This document shows positions 6,108 through 13,242 of a stretch of DNA of 26,444 nucleotides, piece after piece; position 1 is the first letter of the stretch; the number at the start of each line of letters is the position of its first letter. The stretch spans positions 1 through 26,444 of the forward strand of contig JAZQJX010000053.1 of assembly GCA_045541875.1 (NCBI GenBank). The letters run 5' to 3'. The stretch is from RGIG1828 sp045541875 (GTDB lineage: Bacteria; Bacillota; Clostridia; UMGS1810). The translations under genes and the position numbers were made by a program. The notes under the pieces are model-generated. The model was not told the DNA's origin. It ran no database searches and was given only the letters and a program-made list of their open reading frames with translations.

Positions 6108-7889
6108 ATGTTTAAAAGTATAAGCCTGAAAATCGGTTCAATGTTTGTTCTTCTTACAATTTCGGTAATAATACTTATCGGGACATTTATGACGGATACA
6201 ACAGACCGGTATTATCATGATGAATTCAGAAAAATTAATTCAACAGTATTTAATTCGGATTATGTTGACTCCCTGAGCATGTTAATAGGCACAGAGAATG
6301 CGGCATATGATATATATATGAGCGTTAATGCTTATTCAGGACAACTTGGAATTGATTCCTACAGAAATTTCTTTATTCTTGACGGAAAATCAGGCAAGCC
6401 TGTGACAAATCTCTCGTCAAACGAGGGATTGTCAAACACGCTTGAACTTTCACCAAACGTCATAACAGCCATGAACGGCAGCGTTGGAGGGGAGATAAAA
6501 TCGGAATACAGTTACATGGACTATGCCGTTCCTCTTATGTCCGGAGACAGTGTTGAATATGTTGTATACGTCAAGGACACAAAAGAAGAGAGCAATACGG
6601 TTTTAAGGAATATTTTTACAATCATAATTCAGGCTCTTCTTCTTGGAATTATCATTTCCCTTGTATTCGCAATCTTACTTTCAATAACCATAATTTCTCC
6701 CATAAAGTCTCTGACACAAAAGTCGAAACAGATGGCTTCGGGTGATTTTAGTTATACCATAGATGTCAAGTCTCCTGATGAAATAGGACAACTTACGGAA
6801 ACATTCAACTATATGGCAACAGAACTGAAAACAACCATGAGCGCAATTCAGAGCGAAAAAGATAAGGTTGAAACCATCGTGCGATATATGACTGATGGTG
6901 TTGTTGCATTTGGAGTGGAAGGAGAAATAATTCATATTAATCCGGCAGCAAAAAAAATCCTTGATATAAAAGATAATGATAGTCCTACATTCGATGAACT
7001 TTTCAGTATGTATGAAATCAATATGGGACAGATACTGTATTTCAAACATTTTGAAACTCTTGAGCGTGTCATAGATCATGGTGAAAGGGAGATAAGTGCA
7101 TATTTTGCTCCTTTTAAAACAGAAGATAAAACAGGCGGCGTTGTAGTTGTTCTGCGTGATATTACCGAAAGAGAAAAACTTGACAAGTCCCGAAAGGAAT
7201 TTGTTGCTAACGTATCACACGAATTAAGAACTCCCCTGACAACAGTTAAAAGTTATACAGAAACCTTGCAGGACCTTATTTCCGATGAAAACATAGATCA
7301 TGACACATTTGAAAATTTTCTTTCCGTAATAAACAGCGAAGCGGACAGAATGACCAGGCTTGTTAGAGATCTTCTTCTTCTTTCAAGTCTTGATCACAGT
7401 ATTGATGACATGGCAAAATGCGAAATTGATATTGCATCTTTAACAAAAGGAATTGTAGAAAAACTTCAACACAGTGCAAAGGAAAAGAATCAGACACTCA
7501 GTTATGAACCAACAAACAAAATACCTTTTGTGTGGGGCAACAGCGACAGGCTGGAGCAGGTAATCACAAATATTATCACCAATGCAATAAAATATACTCC
7601 CGACGGAGGAAATGTATTGGTGTCAACAATGCATATGTACAGCACCGTAACAATCAAGGTCAAAGATGACGGAATCGGCATTCCGCAAAAAGATATTGAT
7701 CATATTTTTGAAAGATTTTACAGGGTTGATAAAGCGCGTTCACGTCAGATGGGCGGTACAGGTCTCGGACTTGCTATTGCCAAGGAGATAATAGAGGCGC
7801 ATGGCGGTTCAATATCAATAAAAAGTAAACCCGGTCAGGGGACAACGGTAATGATAAAAATTCCCGTCACAACCAAAAAAAGCATCTGA
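6108..7889 (+). CDS. walK: Sensor histidine kinase WalK (YycG)
   Basis: This 593-residue membrane kinase pairs with WalR. Order of parts: transmembrane helix 1 (about 11-28), extracytoplasmic sensor region (about 29-168), transmembrane helix 2 (about 169-196), HAMP (about 197-248), PAS (about 254-350, starting VRYMTDGVVAF), dimerisation domain with the phosphorylated His371 in VSHELRTPLT, then the ATPase domain. The ATPase shows the N-box NIITNAIKYTPDGG, the G1 box DDGIGIP (520-526) and GGTGLGLA (549-556). This arrangement (extracellular PAS-like loop, HAMP, cytoplasmic PAS) is the classic WalK layout. It starts 3 nt after walR, so the two are translated together. Its activity would be tuned by the WalH/WalI-like proteins encoded downstream. 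Confidence 0.95.
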   Translation: MFKSISLKIGSMFVLLTISVIILIGTFMTDTTDRYYHDEFRKINSTVFNSDYVDSLSMLIGTENAAYDIYMSVNAYSGQLGIDSYRNFFILDGKSGKPVTNLSSNEGLSNTLELSPNVITAMNGSVGGEIKSEYSYMDYAVPLMSGDSVEYVVYVKDTKEESNTVLRNIFTIIIQALLLGIIISLVFAILLSITIISPIKSLTQKSKQMASGDFSYTIDVKSPDEIGQLTETFNYMATELKTTMSAIQSEKDKVETIVRYMTDGVVAFGVEGEIIHINPAAKKILDIKDNDSPTFDELFSMYEINMGQILYFKHFETLERVIDHGEREISAYFAPFKTEDKTGGVVVVLRDITEREKLDKSRKEFVANVSHELRTPLTTVKSYTETLQDLISDENIDHDTFENFLSVINSEADRMTRLVRDLLLLSSLDHSIDDMAKCEIDIASLTKGIVEKLQHSAKEKNQTLSYEPTNKIPFVWGNSDRLEQVITNIITNAIKYTPDGGNVLVSTMHMYSTVTIKVKDDGIGIPQKDIDHIFERFYRVDKARSRQMGGTGLGLAIAKEIIEAHGGSISIKSKPGQGTTVMIKIPVTTKKSI

Positions 7890-7914
7890 TAATGTCATAC
7901 TAATTTAAATCCGA

Positions 7915-7931
7915 TGTAATATTTTTGTAAT
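7915..7931 (+). promoter_or_regulatory. WalR box upstream of the secreted-protein gene
   Basis: TGTAAT-ATTTT-TGTAAT is an exact match to the published WalR target TGTWAH-N5-TGTWAH. It overlaps the place where a -35 hexamer should be. A consensus TATAAT -10 follows at 7942-7947 with no recognisable -35, which fits a promoter needing WalR for activity, although repression is also possible. Confidence 0.75.
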
Positions 7932-7941
7932 AAAACTGTAG

Positions 7942-7947
7942 TATAAT
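7942..7947 (+). promoter_or_regulatory. -10 element of the internal wal-operon promoter
   Basis: TATAAT lies 10 nt after the WalR box and about 32 nt before the GTG start of the secreted protein. The -35 position (7919-7924, ATATTT) does not match the consensus. Confidence 0.6.
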
Positions 7948-7979
7948 AAGATCATAAAAATAAGATGGAGGTGTATAAA

Positions 7980-8474
7980 GTGAAAAAAATGTCAAAAGTT
8001 TTAACATCAATAGTTCTCATCATTGTTTTGTCTGCTGCTGCTTTCGTTTCGGCAATGGCAAGCGGCTCGTCTCTTCCCACCAATTATTCAGGCACTGTTG
8101 ACTACCTCATCGACATCAGAAATCCGGAAACAATTGTTTCAACTACAACAAACAGAAACTGCGTAATTTCAGCAGTTGCAGTTAAAGGAACAAAAGTCAC
8201 TCTCTATGCTTACAATCCATGGACAGGTGTGTATGAAGTTCTTACAAATGCCCACGGCGAAAGAATGGAAACATACGTAGGCAGCAGTGGACTTTATGTT
8301 CAGCAGATAACATTGAAAGATGGTCTCAACAGTATAATGGTTGTTGCTCATTCCACAAGTGTTACATATGAAGTTGTTAAACTTGAAATTTCATTGCTTA
8401 ATCAGGGATATATGGATAATGTAAATGCAAAATTCAAGTCTAACGGTATAGGTGTTAAAGATATCTTCCGTTAA
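7980..8474 (+). CDS. Small secreted beta-sandwich-like protein in the wal operon
   Basis: I do not recognise a named family for this 164-residue protein. It has a clear signal peptide (KKMSK, hydrophobic LTSIVLIIVLSAAAFVSA, likely cleavage after AMA). The mature part is rich in beta strands and ends one repeat-like block with ITLKDGLNSIMVVAHS. That resembles the 'EGxNxIxVxA' strand of bacterial Ig-like or glucodextranase-B-type domains, so an extracytoplasmic Ig-like fold is the best guess. Start choice: GGAGGT (7967-7972) is spaced for GTG at 7980, whereas the upstream in-frame ATG at 7965 overlaps that ribosome site. It sits between walK and the walH-like gene, behind its own WalR box. A role in sensing or tuning WalRK, or in wall binding, is inference from position alone. 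Confidence 0.8.
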   Translation: MKKMSKVLTSIVLIIVLSAAAFVSAMASGSSLPTNYSGTVDYLIDIRNPETIVSTTTNRNCVISAVAVKGTKVTLYAYNPWTGVYEVLTNAHGERMETYVGSSGLYVQQITLKDGLNSIMVVAHSTSVTYEVVKLEISLLNQGYMDNVNAKFKSNGIGVKDIFR

Positions 8475-8494
8475 TCGGCTGGTGAATTTTATTG

Positions 8495-9898
8495 ATGAAA
8501 ATAGAAAGACTGAAAACAATACTGCTGGTTCTTTTGGTAATCAGCAGTATTGTATTAACAATCAATAAATGGTTCAATGAAAAATTATGGCCGGAAGGCT
8601 ATAATTTTTTTTCTGGTGTAAAGAATTTCTTTTTCTCATCACAAGACAAAGAGCATACATTTGATCCTGTTGAAGAAATTTTGAAACCGTCAGAAATCAT
8701 TTTTAACGATTCTCAGAATCACATTCTGTGTACAAAGTCGTCAGAGAACTATAATGTCTATTATGAAGAAATTCGTGATATTATTGAACTTTTTGCCAAA
8801 GGCGATTTATATGAAAGGGGACAAATTGAAGAATGGAATGATGCCCTCAAGGGTAAATCATACTATTTTTCATATCCGGTAAAATATAATTCAAACTACT
8901 TTTTTTCCCGTGACACTCAGAAATATCAAGGTGATATAAAGGCGATCAGGGAGTTTATCGTCTCAGGAGATGTCAGAATCCCATCAACGTTGTATGTATA
9001 TGCCAAAGACGCACAAACCGGGGAAATATATAAACAAAGAATCAAATATGACAGCAAAATGCTTAAACTTCCATCAGACAAAATTCCTGTTCACTCTGAC
9101 GAAACGAACTATTTTTCCTTTGAACTGAAATTTGACCTGGAAACTCAAGGGAATGTTGAACAGCCTGTGGTAATAGATCCTGATGTTTTAATCAGCATAA
9201 CACCCAAGACTTTGCCCTCAATTTCCGAAGAAAATCTTTTCCACATAATGTCATCAGACGATGAAATTTACACATCAATTTTTTCTGAATTTGGGTATAA
9301 CACATCGTCGATCAGAAAATATGTTGAAAGTGATAACTCTGTCGTGTTTGTAGAAAACTATGGTACACTTAAGTTTCACTCAAACGGAGTTCTGGAGTTT
9401 AAGTCGATTGATGATACAGAGGGTATTGAACTTGGCGGAGACACAGTGTATGAGTGTGTCAATTCGTGCATATCCTTTGTGGATTCCATAATGGGTTGCG
9501 TCCCTTTTAATAACTCTATGAACTGGCAACTTTCTTCTGATATTTTAGATATCAAGTCGAAAAGTTTCACATTGATGTTTGACTATTATGTGAATGACAA
9601 TATGATTGCGACACCATTTGAGGTGTACAATATGAAAAACTCCATAGTTGTTGAAGTTGTTTCCGGGAAGATAGTGAATTACCGGCAACTGTGCAGAAGT
9701 TACACAACGATAAATCAATATGTAACATGTCCTTCGGCAATTGATGCCATAGATACAATAGAACAGCAACTGTATCTTCCTGACAATCTTATATCCGACA
9801 TATTCACAGCATATACCTATGACAGCATAAACGGCATATGGTATCCTGCGTGGTATGTTGAAAATTCTCAGGGTGATATTGCAACCATAGTATTGTAA
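8495..9898 (+). CDS. walH: WalH (YycH)-like regulator of WalRK
   Basis: This 467-residue protein has a short cytoplasmic N terminus, one transmembrane helix (about 8-24) and a large extracytoplasmic domain. That is the topology of YycH, which binds WalK in the membrane and modulates kinase activity. The assignment rests on the position (downstream of walRK, immediately before a walI-like gene), size and topology. Sequence similarity by eye is only modest, as is usual for clostridial YycH. The ribosome site GGTGA (8481-8485) serves the ATG at 8495, and an in-frame TTG at 8492 is adjacent. It is followed by the walI-like gene after 13 nt. The extracytoplasmic part contains a predicted beta-rich segment around the VVIDPDVLISITPKTLP stretch. 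Confidence 0.75.
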   Translation: MKIERLKTILLVLLVISSIVLTINKWFNEKLWPEGYNFFSGVKNFFFSSQDKEHTFDPVEEILKPSEIIFNDSQNHILCTKSSENYNVYYEEIRDIIELFAKGDLYERGQIEEWNDALKGKSYYFSYPVKYNSNYFFSRDTQKYQGDIKAIREFIVSGDVRIPSTLYVYAKDAQTGEIYKQRIKYDSKMLKLPSDKIPVHSDETNYFSFELKFDLETQGNVEQPVVIDPDVLISITPKTLPSISEENLFHIMSSDDEIYTSIFSEFGYNTSSIRKYVESDNSVVFVENYGTLKFHSNGVLEFKSIDDTEGIELGGDTVYECVNSCISFVDSIMGCVPFNNSMNWQLSSDILDIKSKSFTLMFDYYVNDNMIATPFEVYNMKNSIVVEVVSGKIVNYRQLCRSYTTINQYVTCPSAIDAIDTIEQQLYLPDNLISDIFTAYTYDSINGIWYPAWYVENSQGDIATIVL

Positions 9899-9911
9899 CG
9901 GGGGTGATGAT

Positions 9912-10721
9912 ATGAACTGGAAAAGAATAAAAACATTTTTGATTGTTTTGTTCTTGATTATCAATGTATATCTCATTTCCACGACATCAGGAATTGCAAT
10001 CTTAAGAGTGACGCCGAAAACCAGAGTTGAAAAGGAAACAGTGTCAAAGACAGTAAAAGTGATAGAATCAAACTATGGTGTTGATATATCCGAAGACAAA
10101 ATACCAACAGAGTTTGTTAACCTTTCAAACATAGATGTGACAAATTTTGTCTTTACAGAAAATTTCGAGAAAAAAGACTATGGATTTGTTCAGACTGAGT
10201 CGGGATTTGAATGTGAATTTAAAACAAAGACCTACTCATACACGGAGAATATAGCAAAATCAGAAATTATAAGTATTCTCTCATCTCTTGGAATTGATCA
10301 GTCCATATACAAGATGAAATTCAAAAAAAGTGACCACGGACTTGTGTGTGTTATTTCCGAATACGTTTCAGGATATCCGATATTTGATGGTCGTATATAT
10401 GCTGAGTTTACATCATCTATGATAAAAATGAAAGGTAATTGGTATCTGCCACAGCAAACTGAGGTAAAACAATATGAATCATCCGAGCGGCTTCACGATA
10501 TTACCAGCGTGCTCATAGATTGTGTTTCGAGAGTATCAGGAGAAAAAAGCGAAAAATATGGAATCGAAAATATTGCATATGGCTATTTTGTCGGTTACCA
10601 TGATGAAAATGTTATAACAAAATCTGCATCAGCCATACCATGTTATATGATAGAAACAGATTTTGGATATAAATATTATTATGATGCATATAATGGAAAA
10701 TTTTTAAAACAGGAGGGCTAA
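9912..10721 (+). CDS. walI: WalI (YycI)-like regulator of WalRK
   Basis: This 269-residue protein begins MNWKRIKTFLIVLFLIINVYL, closely resembling the N terminus of YycI proteins: a short basic start, one transmembrane helix, then an extracytoplasmic YycH/YycI-type domain. YycI acts with YycH on WalK at the outer membrane face. The C-terminal region has the repeated YycI-like elements (ISEYVSGYPIFDGRIYAEF and a YKYYYDAYNGKFL end). The ribosome site GGGGGTGATG precedes the ATG. The gene stop is 2 nt from the ybaB start, so the two are translationally linked. No walJ (metallo-hydrolase) or htrA follows, unlike in bacilli. Confidence 0.82.
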   Translation: MNWKRIKTFLIVLFLIINVYLISTTSGIAILRVTPKTRVEKETVSKTVKVIESNYGVDISEDKIPTEFVNLSNIDVTNFVFTENFEKKDYGFVQTESGFECEFKTKTYSYTENIAKSEIISILSSLGIDQSIYKMKFKKSDHGLVCVISEYVSGYPIFDGRIYAEFTSSMIKMKGNWYLPQQTEVKQYESSERLHDITSVLIDCVSRVSGEKSEKYGIENIAYGYFVGYHDENVITKSASAIPCYMIETDFGYKYYYDAYNGKFLKQEG

Positions 10722-10723
10722 AA

Positions 10724-11068
10724 ATGGCCAGACAAAAATTCCCTATGGGTGGATTTGGCGGCAATGCCAACAATATGATCAGACAGGCACAGAAAATGCA
10801 ACAGGAAATGCTTAAGGCTCAGGAGGAAATTGAGCAGAGCAATTTTGAAGCAAGTGCAGGCGGAGGGGCAGTAAGCGTAAAAATGTCAGGAAAAAAAGAA
10901 CTGACAGAGGTTATAATAAAGCCGGAAGCCTGTGATCCTGATGATGTTGAAATGCTTCAGGACCTTGTGCTTACTGCAGTTAACGACGTAATAAAAAAAG
11001 TTGATGATGCAAATAATGCAAAAATGAGTGCTCTTACAGGTGGACTCAATATACCCGGATTGTTTTAA
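10724..11068 (+). CDS. ybaB: Nucleoid-associated protein YbaB/EbfC
   Basis: This is a 114-residue small DNA-binding protein of the YbaB/EbfC family, which binds DNA as a dimer and affects nucleoid organisation. Family hallmarks are the N-terminal coiled helix (QAQKMQQEMLKAQEEIEQSNFEASAGGGAV), the central VSVKMSGKKELTEVIIKPE sheet, and a helical C terminus. A Gly/Met-rich leader (PMGGFGGNANN) precedes it, as is usual in clostridia. The ribosome site AGGAGGG (10711-10717) overlaps the end of walI and the genes are 2 nt apart. Usually this gene lies between dnaX and recR, so its place at the end of a wal operon is unusual. A strong terminator follows. Confidence 0.93.
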   Translation: MARQKFPMGGFGGNANNMIRQAQKMQQEMLKAQEEIEQSNFEASAGGGAVSVKMSGKKELTEVIIKPEACDPDDVEMLQDLVLTAVNDVIKKVDDANNAKMSALTGGLNIPGLF

Positions 11069-11072
11069 TCTT

Positions 11073-11116
11073 AAAAGCATATCTGATACAATTTGCTGTT
11101 TCAGATATGCTTTTCT
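11073..11116 (+). terminator. Terminator of the wal-ybaB operon
   Basis: AAAAGCATATCTGA (11073-11086) and TCAGATATGCTTTT (11101-11114) form a perfect 14-bp stem with a 14-nt loop. The stem ends in TTTT followed by CTT. It lies 5 nt after the ybaB stop. Confidence 0.85.
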
Positions 11117-11170
11117 TGTATGGAAATATTTGGTAAATCTGCTTGCCTGAAACCGGCAATATAATTTTTT

Positions 11171-11187
11171 GTTACAATAGAATAACA
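11171..11187 (-). promoter_or_regulatory. WalR box upstream of the cell-wall amidase gene
   Basis: Read on the minus strand the site is TGTTAT-TCTAT-TGTAAC, an exact match to TGTWAH-N5-TGTWAH. A -10-like TATATA (11199-11204) follows about 11 nt downstream on the plus strand, close to the geometry at the 7915 box. The downstream gene is a peptidoglycan hydrolase, the standard class of WalR target. Confidence 0.65.
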
Positions 11188-11266
11188 AATTGTCGGATTA
11201 TATAGAAAAAAAGGTGTATTTATTGTAACATAAAATTGTATATATGTCGAAAAGGAGGCGCAGATT

Positions 11267-12799
11267 ATGCTTAAAAGGTTTGTTTCAATGCTTTTAGTTG
11301 TATTGACTTTTTTGGGTATGTCTGCACTTTCTGCAGTCGGATCAGATGAGGTTGGACTATATATAAACGGAGAGAAAATTGTGTGTGATGTTGCACCTGA
11401 GATAATAAACGGGCGCACTTTGGTACCTCTTCGGGTAATATTTGATAAATTTGGAGCAGAGGTTTTTTGGAATGACAGCCTTCGTCAGGTTGTTGTTTCA
11501 ACCGATTCTTCAATAATAATTTTTAACATCGACAGTAAAATATCATATGTTAACGGCGTGGCATTCAACATTGATGTTCCGCCAACAATAATAAATGGCA
11601 GAACATTGATTCCTGTTCGTTTCATATCTGAAAGAATGGGATATGATGTTGTGTGGGACGGTACAAAGAGGGCAGTATATATTAGTTCTTCAAAATTGAA
11701 TGTGAAAGATGAACAAGATAATCCCGCACAAAGTAATAAAGAAAATATATCAGCATCTGATACTGTTTTGCCATCTGAAAAAGCAAGTCTTGAAAAAATA
11801 ACTGTTTCAGATAATATTGATAACTGCCTTGTAAATATTGCTCTTTCCAAAAAGGTCACTCCCAAGGAAATGAGATTATCATCTCCTGAAAGAATTGTAC
11901 TTGATTTTGAAAATGTTAATCAGATATGCAAAGACGGGAAACAAAGTTTTGAAAACAGCGACATATTACAGGTCAGATGGGCATATCACGAGAATTATAC
12001 CCGCCTTGTAATTGAAACTTCGGTAAAACTTGATTATACACTGAAACTTGCATCCACATCATGCACGGTTTCAATCAACAAAAAAAATAAAAGCGGAAAT
12101 GAGTCAGATGACAATGGGTCTGATTCAGAATCCGATAATTCAGATGATATAACTGAAAATGATATTTTTACACCACCCATATTGAATTCAAAGGCACCTG
12201 TCATAGTCATTGATCCGGGACACGGCGGATATGATTCGGGTGCGGTAGGAGTGAATGATGCAGGTGAAATTGTCATTCGTGAAAAGGATGCAAACTTAAA
12301 CATTTCCCTCAAAGTAGAGAAAAAACTTAAAAGTGCAGGTATAAATGTTGTTATGACAAGAAGCACAGACAAGGCTCTTGGAACAACCGTCATGGAAGAT
12401 CTTGTCACAAGAGCAGAAATTGCAAACAGAGTGGGAGCAGACCTTTTCATAAGCATACACAATAATGCATCTGAAAATTTTGAAGCAACAGGCACATCTG
12501 TTTTATATCCCGGACTTGCAAATTCAGGGGGATATGGAATATCAAGCAAGGAACTTGCACAAAATATTCAAAAACCCATGGCAGAAGCCACAGGACTCAG
12601 AGACCGTGGGATTGTTGAAAGTCCCGAGATGGTTGTGCTTAAAAGGACAATGATGCCTGCAGTTCTTCTTGAGTGCGCATTTGTTACAAATGAAGGTGAC
12701 AGAAAAGTACTTTTAAGTGAAAGCAAAACGGCAGAGATTGCAGATGCCATATACAGAGGCATAATAGACTCACTCAGAACAATGGGAAAAGTAAAATAG
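11267..12799 (+). CDS. Secreted N-acetylmuramoyl-L-alanine amidase with copper-amine-oxidase-N and AMIN domains
   Basis: This 510-residue secreted enzyme cuts the bond between N-acetylmuramic acid and the stem peptide of peptidoglycan. Parts in order: signal peptide (1-24), a copper-amine-oxidase-N-like wall-binding region with two repeats of NGRTLVPLR/NGRTLIPVR type (30-140), AMIN domain (about 176-270), an acidic Ser/Asp-rich linker (about 276-297), then the zinc-dependent Amidase_3 domain (about 311-505). Zinc ligands are His319 (DPGHGG), Glu339 and His398 (SIHNN), and the catalytic Glu is 469 (LLECAF). All are present. The ribosome site AAAAGGAGG is at 11250-11258. It is monocistronic, and a WalR box lies about 80 nt upstream, which fits regulation by the neighbouring two-component system. 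Confidence 0.93.
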   Translation: MLKRFVSMLLVVLTFLGMSALSAVGSDEVGLYINGEKIVCDVAPEIINGRTLVPLRVIFDKFGAEVFWNDSLRQVVVSTDSSIIIFNIDSKISYVNGVAFNIDVPPTIINGRTLIPVRFISERMGYDVVWDGTKRAVYISSSKLNVKDEQDNPAQSNKENISASDTVLPSEKASLEKITVSDNIDNCLVNIALSKKVTPKEMRLSSPERIVLDFENVNQICKDGKQSFENSDILQVRWAYHENYTRLVIETSVKLDYTLKLASTSCTVSINKKNKSGNESDDNGSDSESDNSDDITENDIFTPPILNSKAPVIVIDPGHGGYDSGAVGVNDAGEIVIREKDANLNISLKVEKKLKSAGINVVMTRSTDKALGTTVMEDLVTRAEIANRVGADLFISIHNNASENFEATGTSVLYPGLANSGGYGISSKELAQNIQKPMAEATGLRDRGIVESPEMVVLKRTMMPAVLLECAFVTNEGDRKVLLSESKTAEIADAIYRGIIDSLRTMGKVK

Positions 12800-12822
12800 G
12801 AGTGAATTTATATTTAAAGGTA

Positions 12823-12851
12823 TTGAAATCATAACTGCGTTGTGATATAAT
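12823..12851 (+). promoter_or_regulatory. Promoter of ireB
   Basis: TTGAAA (12823-12828), a 17-nt spacer and TATAAT (12846-12851), with an extended TGA immediately before the -10, make this a near-consensus promoter about 38 nt before the ribosome site of the next gene. Confidence 0.85.
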
Positions 12852-12896
12852 AAAGTCAGTTAAATAAATATATTGAGATAGTAGTAGGTGTTGTAT

Positions 12897-13151
12897 ATGG
12901 ATTTTAAAAATGAAACTTTGAAGATAAGTGCGGAAAGTATCAGCGCAAAAAAAGTTGAAGATACCATGAAAATAGTCTATGATGCTTTAAGTGTCAAGGG
13001 TTACAATCCCATAAGTCAAATAGTAGCATACCTTATGTCAGGTGATCCCACATACATCACAGGTTATAATAATGCCCGTATTCTGATAAGCAAACTTGAC
13101 AGAGACGAAATATTGGAAGAACTTGTAAAAAAATATCTTACAAACATATAA
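12897..13151 (+). CDS. ireB: IreB family regulatory phosphoprotein (UPF0297)
   Basis: This is an 84-residue protein of the IreB/YrzL family. In Enterococcus, IreB is a substrate of the PASTA kinase IreK and lowers cephalosporin resistance. Family landmarks are all present: KIVYDALSVKGYNPISQIVAYL, the SGDPTYI block, an NARILISKLDRDEILEELV helix, and a Thr-containing N terminus. Length is normal. The ATG at 12897 is served by TAGGTG (12885-12890). The in-frame GTG at 12888 overlaps this ribosome site and is less likely. The gene is usually next to the Holliday junction resolvase gene, whereas here it stands alone between its own promoter and a terminator-like hairpin. No PASTA kinase is in the window. 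Confidence 0.92.
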   Translation: MDFKNETLKISAESISAKKVEDTMKIVYDALSVKGYNPISQIVAYLMSGDPTYITGYNNARILISKLDRDEILEELVKKYLTNI

Positions 13152-13162
13152 CTCTGTAAATT

Positions 13163-13206
13163 CAAGGGGGTGTAAAAAATTCATTTGAGTTTTTTGCACC
13201 CCCTTG
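13163..13206 (+). terminator. Strong hairpin after ireB
   Basis: CAAGGGGGTGTAAAAAA (13163-13179) pairs with TTTTTTGCACCCCCTTG (13190-13206), giving 17 bp with one G-U and a 10-nt loop. The stem is GC-rich at its base, but GGGG rather than a U-tract follows. The U-run lies inside the stem, so termination efficiency is uncertain. Confidence 0.65.
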
Positions 13207-13242
13207 GGGATAGATAAAGTTTAAAGGTTGCAGGTGGGAAAT

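Noticed and set aside
11224..11242. TGTAAC ... TGTATA as a further WalR box near the amidase start
   Set aside because: The half-sites are separated by 7 rather than 5 nt and the second does not match TGTWAH.
12034..12549. 171-codon antisense reading frame under the amidase gene
   Set aside because: It lies entirely opposite a well-supported catalytic domain, has no ribosome site and reads as a codon-shadow of the real gene.
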